NCBI GenBank assembly: GCA_050084515.1
Contig: CM114271.1
Location: 1,736,001 to 1,800,000 of the forward strand
Length of the DNA: 64,000 bases
Direction: 5' to 3'
DNA from: Blasia pusilla
Taxonomy: Eukaryota; Marchantiophyta; Marchantiopsida; Blasiales
Of the stretch, positions 43,680-55,253 are shown piece after piece. The notes under the pieces were generated by a model that saw nothing but the letters and a program-made list of their open reading frames with translations, was not told where the DNA came from and made no database searches. The position numbers and the translations under genes are program-made. The stretch's first letter is position 1. Each line of letters begins with the position of its first letter.

Positions 43680-45110
43680 ATGGAGACTTGGGAGCCAGAT
43701 ATGGGCCCTAAGTTGACAGGAGGAGAGCGGCGCCGGATACACTAATTCCTTAGGAGTTATAGGAGTTGTTTTGCATTTAGTATGCATGATTTGGGTATGC
43801 TGAAGGGTCCAGGATCCGCATTGAGTTCTCGAGTGACACGCCGATCTTCCGACAATCCTATAGGTACAGTGACATGGAGAGGGCTTTGATTCAGAGTAGG
43901 AGCCATGACTTGGTTGGAGCAGGACTAGTGGAGATGTCGCATGGAGAGTATGCATCTGCCACTATCATGCCTGCCACGAAGGATGTGCATGGCAAGTGGA
44001 CGGATAGGAGGATGTGTGGAGATTACCGACCTATCAATCGGCAGACGAAGTCTGATAGGTATGCCATGCCCACCCCTGAGGAGATCTTTGATGCAATTGG
44101 GCATGCAAAGCTCTACTATTCATTGGATTTGCGAGCCGGATACCATCAGCTGCCTATCAAATTGGAGGACACGTAGAAGACGGCATTTTGGGGCATCGAT
44201 CCTCACGGGAAGGATTGCTTGTACCAGTGGCGGTTCTTACTATTCAGGTTAAAGAATGCCCCGACTGAGTTTCAAAGGGTCATGGATAGGATCTTGGCAG
44301 GTTTGGATTTTTCTAGGTGTTATATTGATGACATCGTAGTCTTTAGCGCCACAGTTGAGGAGCATGAGCGACATCTAGAGGAGGTGTTTTTCCGATTGCA
44401 GTTACATGGGCTGAAGCTACATCCAGGCAAGTGCAAGTTCTTCTATGGCAAGATTGAGCACTTGGGTCATACGATATACCCAGGGGGCCTTGGTGTGCAA
44501 CAGACCAAGGTAGAGGCTATTTCACGCATTCCACGCCCTACAGATGTGAGTCGAGTTCGTGCATTCATGGGATTGGCAAACTTCTATCGACAATACGTTA
44601 AGGGTTTCAGTTCGATTTCGGAGCCGCTTACCTTGATGACCAAGGTGGATTAGAGTGTTACTTGGGGGATGAGCAAGAGAGAGCATTTCATATGCTCAAG
44701 GACAAATTCACATCTGCGCCCATATTGAGGAGACCGAATCGGGGGCGTCCTTTCCACTTGCGTACCGATTGGAGCATGTTGGGGCTTGGAGCCATGCTCA
44801 CCCAGCATGACGATGATCGTGGTGGCTTACACTAGTCACTCGAATAATACTGTAGAGGCGAAGTATAGCTTGTATGAGGATGAGTGCTTGGCTGCAGTAT
44901 GGGCTGTCGCATATTTTAGATCTTATATATTCGGAAATCCCTTTACCATCATAACTGATAGGGAAGCTTGCGAGGTAGGCTCTTTTGTTGCAGGAGTATG
45001 ACTTCCAAGTGGTGCATAGACTAAGGATGCTCAACCAGGATGCAGATGGTTTGAGCCGTAACCCATGCCCGAGTCAGTAAGATGCAAGTGGAGCTCGTTG
45101 GCATGGTGAG
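43680..45110 (+). pseudogene. E3 Ty3/gypsy RT and RNase H
   Basis: METWEPDMGPKLTGGERRR opens the RT. DRRMCGDYRPINRQTKSDRY, YSLDLRAGYHQLPI and FRLKNAPTEFQRVMDR follow. YIDD at 44321-44332 is intact in CYIDDIVVFSATVEE. DVSRVRAFMGLANFYRQYV (about 44548) is the thumb/connection region. RNase H has LRTDWSMLGLGAMLTQ (about 44762), DECLAAVWAVAYF, then a deletion after IITDREA. Frame losses occur near 43740, 43815, 44175 and 44650. Confidence 0.92.
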
Positions 45111-45229
45111 AGTGAAGAGGAGTTGGTGCCAGGATGGCATGCGTCAGCCTATTTGGGCTTGTTGGCTATGGAGAGCCAGATTATTGAGACTTTGATGGCA
45201 AGGATTAATGGATAGTCCTTAGATCCAGA

Positions 45230-46560
45230 GGCCGTTGAAGAGACGACATGTGGCCGATACATTCACAAAGATGAAGTGGTCTTGGAGTACCTACATACTG
45301 GCAGCGTCGCGAGCAGAGTGGGTGCTAGAGAGCGGGATCAGATCCTACAGTGAGCCAGAAGGTTCCGGTGGGAGGGCACACATGTGTTGCGAGTGTGGGA
45401 GGATGGTAGAGTGCGTATAATGCCTCATCCTTCGTAGAGAGCACGTTTGGTGCGTCATGCCCATGAGGAGTTGGATCATTTTGGAGTGAAGCGGACGTAC
45501 AACTTGCTCCAGATTCAATATTGGTGGCAAGACATGCAGATTGACGTTCAACAGTTTGTTGCCAGATGCATGGTGTGTGATCGAGTCCAAGCATCGTTCA
45601 ATGCTCCGAATCCACAGTTGCATCCACTTCCGATCATGGGTTCAGGTTATAGATGGAGTTTGGATTTTGCAGGACCTTTCCCTTTGACGGAGCGTCATAG
45701 TTGTTATGTGTTGGTGATGGTCGAGCACTTCTCGAAGTGGATAGAGTTGGTTGCATTGCCTAACAAAGCAATTGAGGGAGTAGTGTATGCCTTCCTAGAT
45801 CAAGTGCTCAGTCATTATGGCGCACCCTAAACCCTAAACCCTAAACGCACCAACTCACGTGTTGACAAACCAGGGTACAGAGTTCCGCGGGGAGTTTCAG
45901 GCCTTGTGTGATCAAGCACTGATCAACCACCGCACTACTTCGCGAGATCATCCTGAGGCGGATGGACTAGCGGAGCGGGTTGTGCATACGGTGAAGAGAG
46001 GACTACGCAAGTATGGCTTGCAGAGAGGTCACCTAGGAGATTGGGACCTTCAGTTGCCATGGTTGACGATGGGATACAAATACAGTAGGCAGGCATCCTT
46101 AGCGTCTTTCTCACTGTACTTGTTGTTTTATGGTGGAGAGCTAGATTTATCTACGGCCATTTTTCAAGATGTTGGTGAGGTGTTGAACCTTGATGACCCT
46201 GATGTATGGATGCGAGCATGTTCTCACAGAGCTGAGTTGTTTCGGAGAGTGATGCCATGGCGTTTGAGAACTTTGCGATTGCGCAACAGCATGATACATT
46301 GAGGTATGCGACTATTCGGGGAGGTGGTTATCGACCTACTATCCCGAGGTTTCATCAAGAAGACCATGTCTACTTGCAGCAGACGATACCCACGACGTTG
46401 GATGTGACTGCAAGGCGCACCATCTTGAGAGTGCGTGAGGTTTTGCCATCCAGTGTTCTCTTATTGGAGGGATGCCATGGTATGGTTTGGAAGGGCCATG
46501 TGCGTAACTGTGCGCCATATCATCTTCCAAACATTGAAGGTATATTTGATCTGAGCTTAG
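45230..46560 (+). pseudogene. E3 DDE integrase, interrupted by telomere repeats
   Basis: HAHEELDHFGVKRTYNLLQ and CMVCDRVQ give the HHCC domain (45450-45585). The core has RWSLDFAGPFPL (first Asp about 45661). The reading then runs into (CCCTAAA)x3 at 45825-45845. It resumes with VLTNQGTEFRGEF (Asp to Asn at the second catalytic position, about 45862) and DGLAERVVHTVKR (Glu about 45977). FENFAIAQQHDTLRYATI follows. Inactive. Confidence 0.9.
45825..45845. repeat. Interstitial plant telomere repeat (CCCTAAA)x3
   Basis: Three perfect CCCTAAA units inside the integrase, flanked on both sides by CGCACC (45821-45826 and 45846-45851). The net insertion against the other copies is about 25 bp and brings an in-frame TAA. 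It is consistent with telomere-repeat capture during double-strand break repair. Confidence 0.9.
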
Positions 46561-46724
46561 CAATAGTTCCTGCAGGCTTGCGGTGTATGTTGTGTGGTTC
46601 CGCCCATGGTGCAGCCACTATGCTAGTCTATGATGGGTGTTTGAGAGGATGGCATGTGGCATGTTTGACACCACCTCTCACTAGGGTTCCTCAAGGACGA
46701 TGGATATGTCCCAGATGTACATAG
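46561..46724 (+). CDS. E3 C-terminal PHD finger
   Basis: CMLCGSAHGAATMLV, then YDGC where E2/E4 have CDGC (one zinc ligand Cys lost), GWHVACLTPPL, RVPQGRWICPRC. It ends at TAG 46722-46724 and is in frame with the integrase C-terminal part from 46257. The lost Cys probably destabilises the fold. Confidence 0.86.
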
Positions 46725-46879
46725 AGTAGGTAGTTCTACATTCCTACTTGTGTCTGTGACATGGATGACAAGAAGGCGACTAACGATGGGGCCACATGAG
46801 CACCCGACCTTCTTGCTCTTAGCGTCCGAGAGATGTATGTCATGGTAGGTAGGGATAAATAGCTATCTAGAGTTAGAGG

Positions 46880-47679
46880 GATCTAACCACCAGCTAGGGG
46901 GGCGATTGGAGATATTTTGGTACTTCCTATCTCATTGTTTGGATGCCATGAGTTAGCATGGGATCGTGCGTGTTTGTGTGTGTGTTCGGTGACAGTGATG
47001 AATGTTGTGTAGCGATGTGTATGCGCACTATAGTTGTCACGGATTTTAGGATAGATCGGTGAGATCTAGTAGAGCACCTTCGTGAGTAGTGGAGGATATG
47101 CTCAGTAGGTTGAGGATGACCTGCTGAGGCCCTAGGAAACCTGAGAGAGTAGGTTTCCCCTTCGTTTCGGCTCATTTGGAGCCATATTGAGGAACTTACT
47201 ATTTTAGGTAAATACCATTTTGAGTATATGATCTACTTTATATTTTTGTTAAGTGGCCTTTGACCTCCTATATGAGAACAAGACCACAAGGAGGTGACTT
47301 GGGAACATAGGTTACCATGGAGAGAGCTTGGAAGAGGGGAGGGGTATACCTCAAGGAGACAGAGCTTGAGAGCTCATTCTCTCTTTGTTGAACCTCTTGG
47401 CATGGAATGGCAGAGCTATGGTCTTGCTTGCCTTGTGTGTGTAATCCAAACCTCCCATTAGGAGAGTGGGTTTGGTTTGACATTGAGAGAGATATGTGAA
47501 AGTGCACACATTTGAGAGCTATGGTGTTGAGAGATATTGGATCTTATTTCAATTGGAGATATTTGGATACTTCTTGTCTCATTGTTTGGATGCCATAAGT
47601 TAGCATGGGATCATGCGTGTTTGTGTGTGTGTTCGGTGACAGCGATGTATGTTGTGTAGCAATGTGTATGCGCACGACA
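46880..47679 (+). repeat. E3 3' block: polypurine tract, B1, A2, B2
   Basis: Tract ctaggggggcg ends at 46904. B1 46905-47032 (attggagatatt ... gcgcactata), spacer gt, A2 47035-47551 and B2 47552-47679 (attggagatatt ... gcgcacgaca) follow. B1 and B2 are both 128 bp. The last bases differ in B1 (ctata for cgaca). Confidence 0.9.
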
Positions 47680-47683
47680 AGCC

Positions 47684-49014
47684 TGAAAAAAATTTTTTTG
47701 ACAAGAATACTAATATTTGGTCAAACGTGAATGGACAACGAGATGAGCTGCATCCAACCACTTTAACTCAATATATCAACGTGAGGCCATCGAGATGCAT
47801 TTCTAAAAATAAATAGTGACTATAAAGAGAGAACGACTATAAGAAGGGACAAGGTGATGATTCTCGAGGGAGTGGTGCATGGTTCACAAAAACAGATAAG
47901 TCCGTCTTTAGGACGGACAAGTTTGGACATGGATTACAGTAGGTGGGGCCCACACTTATAGCTTATGATGGAAGGGGGTCGATCAAATTAATGGTGCACA
48001 AAAAGAAGTGGATGTTGAGAATCCAACAAAAAAATCATCATGTATCTTCTCAAGCATTAGTATATCATAAGTTTTTCTTCTCTTGTAAGATTGGGCCTAA
48101 TCTATAGTGCCCAAGTCTGGATCATGACTATGATAGGACTTGAAATACATGGTTTAGTTGCTATTGAGCCACTTCTTGCTTTGAGCACTACTAGTGCTTG
48201 CTTACTCTTATGCGATCTCCTAAAATAGATATCTCTACCCTTGAGACTCCTCCTGCATATGCATTACATTCCACAAAGTCCACGGATGTCTACTCCATTC
48301 ACTTCTTTTTGTGAATCTTATATGTCTAAACCCCTTGCTTCACTTCAGTTAGTAATTGTATTATAAGACTCTACATCTAGTGAGAGGCAAGTTAGCTCAA
48401 TAGTGTGGAAAACGTTGCATGTGACAAAACTTCCAAGTAGACCATTATCTATCAATCATCTTTTTTTTATTTTCTAGGATTGAAACCCTAGATCCTAAAT
48501 TGAATTCACTGTCAATTGCGGCCGTCTCTCTACTCTAGTGTATGCCTTCCTCAACACCTCATGTGGCATCAAGTTTGTCAACCATATGCATGGATGGTGT
48601 ACACATAATCCACACTTACTGCATCCAATGACATGGTTGGCATAATCTATGATTGAACAAAGTGTATACTTATCACCACCCATGCAAGAGAATCACGTAA
48701 AAGGAATATTATTCAAAATATAAGGTGGAGAATAGAGTTAATACTCATGCATGATGTCACAAGATCCACCCTCTTTCCCAAAATAACATTGATTTGGGAT
48801 TGCCCAAGCCACCCCACACTTGACTGGCCTTGACGTGTCCAACGAATAATTTCCAAATGAATGGTGCCCATCTAGACTAAATCCTACGCCCCCAATAGTG
48901 AGACATACATCGATAAAGAACTTTGGTATCCCTCCAACATTATCTTTAATTAAAAATGTGGAAATCAAAGCCTCAACTAGGCCACATATGAAACTTGTTC
49001 GGCCATCTCATCAC
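47684..49014. other. Non-coding DNA with a methyltransferase relic
   Basis: Apart from the fragment at 48495-48683, I see no gene. At 47881 ggttcacaaaaa ... aagtccgtctttaggacgga resembles one end of the short inverted-repeat elements described below, without a partner. The minus-strand frame 48738-48968 looks protein-like (GHHSFGNYSLDTSRPVKCGV), but I do not recognise it. Confidence 0.45.
48495..48683 (-). pseudogene. Stray DNA methyltransferase fragment (motif VI-VIII side)
   Basis: The minus-strand frame reads GDKYTLCSIIDYANHV, then VHHPCIWLTNLMPHEVLRKA and YTRVERRPQLTVNSI. It aligns with E3 GDSRYRVVTSAHHVRVWI, AHRPRLWWTNLVPHYVLRRA and YARVEHPSDLLVDSI. The match covers about 60 codons, and no RT or other element domain is seen next to it. 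It may be a relic of an older element of this family, a captured fragment, or a piece of a cellular methyltransferase. The motif VIII Arg residues are altered. Confidence 0.7.
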
Positions 49015-49328
49015 GGTTGCATACGAACAAAGTCCATGTCCGAAAACATGTCCATGTTCGTAGACTTACGCTCGTCTTATGAAAGGACTTGTCCATGTAG
49101 GCCCCATCTTCCTCTTCTTTCTCATTCCCCCTACTTGCCTTTGTGTTCTATACTTTCCTATTTCTTCCTCCCTCCACCTCTACTTCCTCCCCGATTATTG
49201 CTCCACTCACCCTTGCCGTGCCTTCCATCATAAACTATAAGTATAGGCCTTACCTCTTATAATCCATGTGCATGGTCCTGTCCATACTTGTCCGTTCTAG
49301 GGACGGACTTGTTTATTTTTGTGCAACC
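49015..49328. mobile_element. Short inverted-repeat element with 'ggttgcac' ends (copy 1)
   Basis: Left end ggttgcatacgaacaaagtc and right end gacttgtttatttttgtgcaacc are imperfect inverted repeats. It carries the family's gtccgtt-ctaggg-acggac palindrome near the right end. About 310 bp, no coding capacity. No convincing target duplication. Confidence 0.5.
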
Positions 49329-49484
49329 ATGAATCTTATATGTCTCCAAAAAAAAAAAATATTTTATGTGACGACCTTATTACAAGAGGGTAGCCAATAC
49401 CAATTTGATCCCTCCAAAGAGATCAAACATTTATTCCCTCCTCAAGATACTACCACACAATCAAAGTGGTGTCTAAGATTGACG
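49329..49484. other. Spacer, nothing recognised
   Basis: Short stretch between two inverted-repeat elements. The open frame crossing it (49266-49592) has no motif. Confidence 0.4.
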
Positions 49485-49888
49485 AAGCTTACACACAGAA
49501 AAAGTGTGTGTCCTTGGACTTATGTCCTTGCAGACTCGAGTAGCCACGGTCTGCACCCAAGGCTACAATTGAGTCTGCCCCTAAGCCCATGAAGCCCATA
49601 ACGTAGACCCAAGCTCAGACAACCTGCACCCATTTTGTAGCCTGCATGAAGCCCGCGTGCGGTCTATAGGATGGGTTGGGCCCCCATTTGTGAGCTTAGG
49701 CCCATGCAAGGCCCGTGGTCAAGCCCGCGAGGCAAGCCTGCCATGGGTTTCATGCGGGCTACAAAATGGGTTCGGGTTGGACAAACCCGAGTCTACATAA
49801 CGGGCTCATGGACGATCTTGGGTGCGAGCGGGGGACCCGTTGGGCATGTCCGGCCCATGGACAAACTTATCCGTTTCCGTGCAACCTT
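49485..49888. mobile_element. Short inverted-repeat element (copy 2)
   Basis: Ends aagcttacacacagaaaaag and ccgtttccgtgcaacctt, about 400 bp. The GC-rich interior has gcccgtggtcaagcccgcga-type phrases, also seen in copies 3 and 4. gattgac flanks both sides within a base or two, a possible imperfect target duplication. Confidence 0.5.
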
Positions 49889-51164
49889 GGGATTGACACT
49901 ATGGCACTTTATGCTACCTTGGAATCCTCTCATCCATCTTGGACTAGTCAAAAGGCCTCCCTCTAAGCTATCTATACGTCCTCATCTTCACTCTGTTGAA
50001 GCTCCTCGATTCGTTGAGCCCCATAAGGGCACCTCTCATTCGTGGGAAGGTGTATCCATAATGATGATCCTCTCAAGATTATCACTCATGGGCATGTCCC
50101 ATGCATGGATATGCTCCACAATCAAGTTTGAAACCCAGGTAAGAACACCACTAAATTCTGCTAGGCTCACTATCTCTCAAGGTTATTGCTTTATGACTCC
50201 ACTAGTCCATCGCATTGGAAACAAGCTAACTCATCTCTCATCGGAACGTCATCTTGGCCCTTTGGTGGTTTCATCCTCCTATTAATCTAGGGTAAATCAC
50301 ATCTCGTAAAATATTTCTCCATACACCAAGACTTCATATGACACTACATCAATTACCATCACCTTGGCTCGCACCACAAATCCGTCTCTTAGTTGCTTTG
50401 GACAAATCCTCTATCTAGATGGTCATCCTAGCATCACAAATAGGATCTCCCTCGATCCATCCAAGTGGTAAGCCTTTGCCTCCTCTTCGAACATATCGGC
50501 CTCCACATCCTCCTCCAAGATCACAGGAGCCTCTTAGACGAGGACCATGCCGACCATCATGTCAAGGTGGTTGCACTCCGTGGGATCCTCACATTTCATA
50601 TACAACTTCATATCGTGTGTGACCGCATGCCTTTAAAGTGGCCCTTTGTTATTATTATTTTAAATTTATTCAACCCTATTTATTTATTTTTCCTTTTTAT
50701 TGAATCGTCATCTTTATGATTATGTTTTTTGGATTTTAATAACAATCTCTCCTGCACCTCTTTATGAACTCCATCGTACTCACATTGGCTCACATAGCCA
50801 ACTTCACTATTGAATCTACGTATGGTCATCAAGCCACATCCACCCTTCACAATGAGGCAATCTAGACACTACCACCCAATCTTCCAAACCCTAAAAGGAT
50901 TACTACTCCAAAGTCTAAACATAAGAAAAATGGCTAGTGAAACACATCTCCCTCACCTTTAAACCCTTGAGAGAGCGCTTCCCCCAAAAATAGGCAAAAA
51001 TGGTAGCTTGCACACACATGTGATTGGATGACCATGGATTCGATCAACGAATCACATGGGCCACAATAGCAAGAATAGGATTTTTTAGAAATAAAACTCT
51101 CGACGCGACACAATTGTCTCCAACCTTATTTGACCACTCATGACAAAGTTATGCCCATTCAACC
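49889..51164. other. Intergenic DNA, no supported gene
   Basis: Open frames such as 49671-50285 extend from the inverted-repeat element into this region and show no domain. I see no RNA gene or further repeat boundary. Confidence 0.45.
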
Positions 51165-51408
51165 AAGGTTGCACATGGAAAAAGTCTTTTTCAATGGACT
51201 TCCGTTTGTCCATATCCGTGCAGGCTCAGGTGCGGGCCTTGAGCCTGCCAAATGAGGGGCCACCCCGCTTGCAGGACTGCTCCAAGTTGCTATGGGATGT
51301 GCGCCAAATCCGCGCGGGTTCGGCCAACCCGGGTCTACGCTACAGGCTCAGTGGGCTTGGGTGCGGGCCGTAGGTACCCGGGCGACATTTCCGTTTCTCT
51401 GCAACCTT
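51165..51408. mobile_element. Short inverted-repeat element (copy 3)
   Basis: Ends aaggttgcacatggaaaaag and ttccgtttctctgcaacctt, 244 bp. The flanks cattcaacc (left) and caatcaacc (right, one base further out) match at 8 of 9 positions, suggesting a 9-bp target duplication as in Mutator-like elements. Non-coding. Confidence 0.55.
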
Positions 51409-51824
51409 ACAATCAACCCGCTGAGTCTCTACGCCGTTGACACAATAGAACTCTACCTATCGGCTAACCATGAAATGACATTCTAAGTTTTTCTTCAAGT
51501 TTTTGTGACAAGGGCTAAATGAATGGTCTCTTTACTGTACACACAATGAGTTTTAAACCTAAAAGCATGCATGATGTGAACCCTTTCATACACTACTAAT
51601 TGAGGCTCATGAATTTGGGACCTCCAATAGAAGAAAATATTGCATTTTGTGTTCTCGATATATGACTAAGTTGAGTTATTAATGATACTTAATGACTAAT
51701 AATGATTGATGACTTGTAGAATCATACATCCCCTTACCGGTAATGATTAAGGTTGTCTAATCATTAATCAATAAATAAGTAACACATCAACAAAACACAT
51801 TCGTTTGCTCCTTACTTTTATGTT

Positions 51825-52085
51825 CTCCATACATCCATCCATCCATTTTCTATCCGTTGGCTCTTCCTCCAGTTTCCAATCCGTTGGTCCTCTATCCATC
51901 CATTTGCTGTCCATTGACTTTTCTTCCATCCATCCATTTTCCATCCTCCATGTGTCTGCACTCTATCCATCCATGTTCCATGTGTCGATCCTCTCTCCCT
52001 CCATCCACTTTCTATCCTCTGCCTATACTCCATCCATTGTGAAGTCTTGCACTCTTCATCCATCCGTTCGTCCTTTCTCCATCTA
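51825..52085. repeat. Degenerate tandem repeat of ccatccat-type units
   Basis: Pyrimidine-rich array of catccatccatt, ctatccgttgg and ctccatgtgtc units. The open frames on both strands here (51805-52206 plus, 51818-52165 minus) are low-complexity artefacts. Confidence 0.8.
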
Positions 52086-52206
52086 CTATCAAAACTTGAT
52101 GGGTAGAGGATTTGAACTTGAACCGTTTTCACCAAAATTAGGTTTAACATCACTACCCTATGCACTCACACATATAAGACAAGATCTCATTTCACTACAT
52201 CAATAA

Positions 52207-54057
52207 AAACCATATTTTTGCTCATAGTAGATTCTAAAATTCATATTTCTTTAGAAAATAAGTGATAGCCTATATGTCAGTATGTGGATGACAAAGTATA
52301 TACATTTAAAAATCTATAAATAAATAAATAAACATATACATGAATGTAATTATTTTTGGAGTATCTAAATCTTTCAAAAGAAAAAATTATATGCAACAAT
52401 TTGAAATCCATAATTGAAAATCAAAACATATGAATTTTAAAAATATTAATACTCAAAAAATTATAGGAGATAAATAGAAAAGTAAATTTTAGATTAGAAG
52501 AAAAAATTTTAGTGGATAATAAATCTACTATTCCAAAAATTTTTAAAAATCATCTTGCAACAAATTGATAGTGAACTCCATGGTAATAGTCTTGATGAAT
52601 ATTTTTTCCTTTTTCCCTTAAATTCATAAAAAATATTTTTTGAAAATATATCAAATCCTTTAAAAATAGACTACAAATAAGTGGATTTATTTTTTAAAGA
52701 AATATATATATATAATATTAAATTGTTATCATGGAAAAGAATCTATACTATGAATATTATTAAAGCAAATGTATCTTTCATTTGATATTTGAGTTCAATT
52801 AGAATATTCAAAGTAAAATCAACTTCTCATATTATAAAATTTATGGTATTTTTAAAAAAGAATATGAATATTTAATCCATCTTATGTAAATAATGTTTCT
52901 CATATAATATTGGATGATAATTCATAAAATTTTATAAATAATTTTCATATGTATGATTGTAACCAATTTATAAATCATGAGGATAGGACTATATTGGTTT
53001 AGTAAGTCATGAAAATGAAATTGAGTTTATCAAGTCATAATTTAAGATATTTTGTACATAAGTCATTCAATGATGAATCATAAAAATCATAATTTCTTTT
53101 AGTGCTCATTATTTCAAAAAATATTTTATGATAAGAAAATTATTCCTCTAAGTAGAATGTCTTTTTTGAAATTTTAATATATTCTTCCTCCTTTATTGAG
53201 GGTGGTATCTCTATATTTCTTATCTTTTGACCTATCTACTAAAACATACTTTTCAACACACTCCTCTAAAAAACCATGCTTTGAGGTTCTCTATGCTTGT
53301 AACTTGTCAAAGTGCGAACATACCACTATTGTGATATATTTTAAAAACTTTCATTAACCCATGAGGTAGTTGTGTTAGATCATTTGGAACTAAGAACTAC
53401 ATAATCTTCTATTGGACTTAGCCGTCATGCAATTATGGGTAGAATTTCCCAAAAATAAGGGGTAGGTGGGGATTAAGGATTTCAATTTCAAGACCAACCA
53501 ATTTCCTATTAGGTTTATCTTCAATGAAACACACTTACTCCCCATGTTTTATAACATATTACAGTCTTCCATATTTTTTTCGAGAGCTTTGATATTATCT
53601 TGTCCCAAAAGTTTCAGTTCATGTCTTTCTACTTTTTAAACCTCTTTAGTCTATATCTCATGGTCTCTAAGGTCTTTCTGTCCCTCAAACATAAATCATT
53701 AAATAATTAAAGGCTCAATCTTATGAACGCTAATTATTGACAAAAAGAGTAAATTTATCTTATGGGAAATCTTGAGCAAAGAATGTTGTTTGAATTAAAT
53801 CTATTGCAACACATGGCAAAGTAGAGAGCACATATCAAACATGATCCATAAATGTAGCCTATTTCATGGAAAGGGAGTAATTGTAGATCCAACACTCTAT
53901 CATCATGGGCAATCATCCCTCCACCACACCCACCACACATGCTAAACATTCCAAAATATTAATGGGGATGTTTGATAAGAGTTTCATGGCTAGTCAAGTT
54001 CAAATGTCTTGTCGACTTAAGGATGGAACCCTATCATAATTTCTTATCTGCGAGTTC
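52207..54057. other. AT-rich intergenic DNA
   Basis: Very AT-rich, no open frame of substance, no RNA gene or repeat boundary recognised up to the target duplication of E4. Confidence 0.6.
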
Positions 54058-54061
54058 ATAT

Positions 54062-54540
54062 TGTCACATCTGAGTAGCCGATAGGCCGAGATCTATCGTG
54101 GATAGGGCATAGGAGCCAACGGACTATCTTGAGTGTAACTTTGTCCCACAATGTCGGATGAGGTTGAGGTTAGGTCCATTGTGTCAGGACCGTCGTTTCT
54201 GACGACTTTCATGTTGAGGTCTTTTACAACCGGGTGACTTGTTGACCAGGTCACCTGCCCCTGGTAACCTGTGCGCGCAGGTTACCAAGGGAAGGGCTAT
54301 TTTTAGGAGAAGAGCCTTTTGGCTCTTCCCAACCTATATAAGAGAGGAAGATGGCTTTCCTAAGCCATCTTTCTCATGTTGGGCCGTTGGAGCACCTCCC
54401 TTGTATGTGTGTGAGCTAGGACTAGGGTGCTAGCGTCCGGATTCCTTGATAGCACAAGGTGGACGAGGCTCGATATGCCGATGTAGATTGAGGAGTGGAG
54501 TTTTAGGCCGGGTGTGCCATTTTTACTACTCTTTATTTTT
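54062..54540 (+). repeat. E4 repeat A1
   Basis: 479 bp from TGTCACATCTGAG to ctttattttt, nearly the same as E2 A1. It includes TATATAAG at 54335-54342 and the same three inverted repeats, ggtaacctgtgcg/cgcaggttacc here with a variant centre. Confidence 0.92.
54335..54379 (+). promoter_or_regulatory. E4 TATA box and predicted transcription start
   Basis: TATATAAG at 54335; catctttctcatgt at 54366-54379, 31 nt downstream, exact reverse complement of 54541-54554. Confidence 0.75.
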
Positions 54541-54554
54541 ACATGAGAAAGATG
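54541..54554 (+). promoter_or_regulatory. E4 self-priming primer-binding site
   Basis: acatgagaaagatg directly after A1, pairing over 14 nt with 54366-54379. Confidence 0.8.
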
Positions 54555-55253
54555 TCAGGGGGCTGGTGGGAATTCGTTGTTTGCAGGTAGGCAAGCGAGT
54601 TGCCTCGGTTGGGGAGCCCCTGGAGATGTGTGTGTGACATTTTTGTGTCATTTTCTGTTCGAAAGGCCGTGGGCGGAAGCGCTGTCCGTTTTTCTCAGTT
54701 TTTGCTGGTGCGGATTGATGGGGGACAGCAGCCGAGTGTAGCGTGTGGTGGGGCGTTGGGTGTACGCAAGTGAAGGCGTCGAGAGAGAAGGAACGGGCAA
54801 GTTTGGGTCTTGCAGCCGCCGGGGGGCTGTCAAGTAAAGACGGCTAGGTTAGGTCGAAGTTTAGGGTTCAGGGCGCGGATAGCATGGCGCGGACAACAAA
54901 GCGGCGAGCAAGGCGGACAAGAAGTCGGGCGTGATAGGCCCCCCCCCCGGCATTTAGGGCCCAAGGGGCCCGCATAGGGCCGCGGTCCAAGTCTTTCCCC
55001 CCTCTCCAACGTGGTAGGAGTGGATGCAGTTGTCGTGAACGTGGTAGGACGGACGAGGTCGGTCCGGCGAACGCGGTGTGCATGGGCGTGCGTGAGGCTG
55101 GGTATGTCATCACGGGATTGACGTTAGCACAGGTGAGCTAGTGAGGCGTGTGGGAGACTCTCGGTGAGTTTGAGTGCTTGAGCGGGTGAGACAGGGTTTG
55201 TCATCACGGCGTTCTTCTAGGTTTCGGAAGAACGGGGTAGTGCGAGTAGTGGT
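54555..55253 (+). other. E4 untranslated leader
   Basis: Contains the hairpin cggaagcgctgtccg at 54674-54688, 133 nt after the start of the primer site as in E2. A homopolymer cccccccc near 54942 lies close to a deletion relative to E2. No gene supported. Confidence 0.55.

Larger units (their letters stand above)
37333..47679 (+). mobile_element. E3: DNMT- and PHD-carrying retroelement with split direct repeats (third family)
   Basis: 10.3 kb, bounded by target duplication agcc at 37329-37332 and 47680-47683. A1 is 37333-37848 (starts TATCACGG, a TG-to-TA change against A2), primer site 37849-37862, B1 46905-47032, A2 47035-47551, B2 47552-47679. Its repeats have little similarity to those of E1 or E2/E4 except at the ends (TGTCAC, gcgcacgaca), but the architecture is the same. 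Stops, a frameshift in the methyltransferase and a telomere-repeat insertion in integrase inactivate it. Confidence 0.92.

Noticed and set aside
49671-50285. 204-codon plus-strand ORF
   Set aside because: It begins inside a short inverted-repeat element, is not conserved in the other copies and has no domain.
51805-52206. ORF of 133 codons rich in Ser, His, Pro, Ile
   Set aside because: It is the translation of a ccatccat-type low-complexity array, open on both strands.
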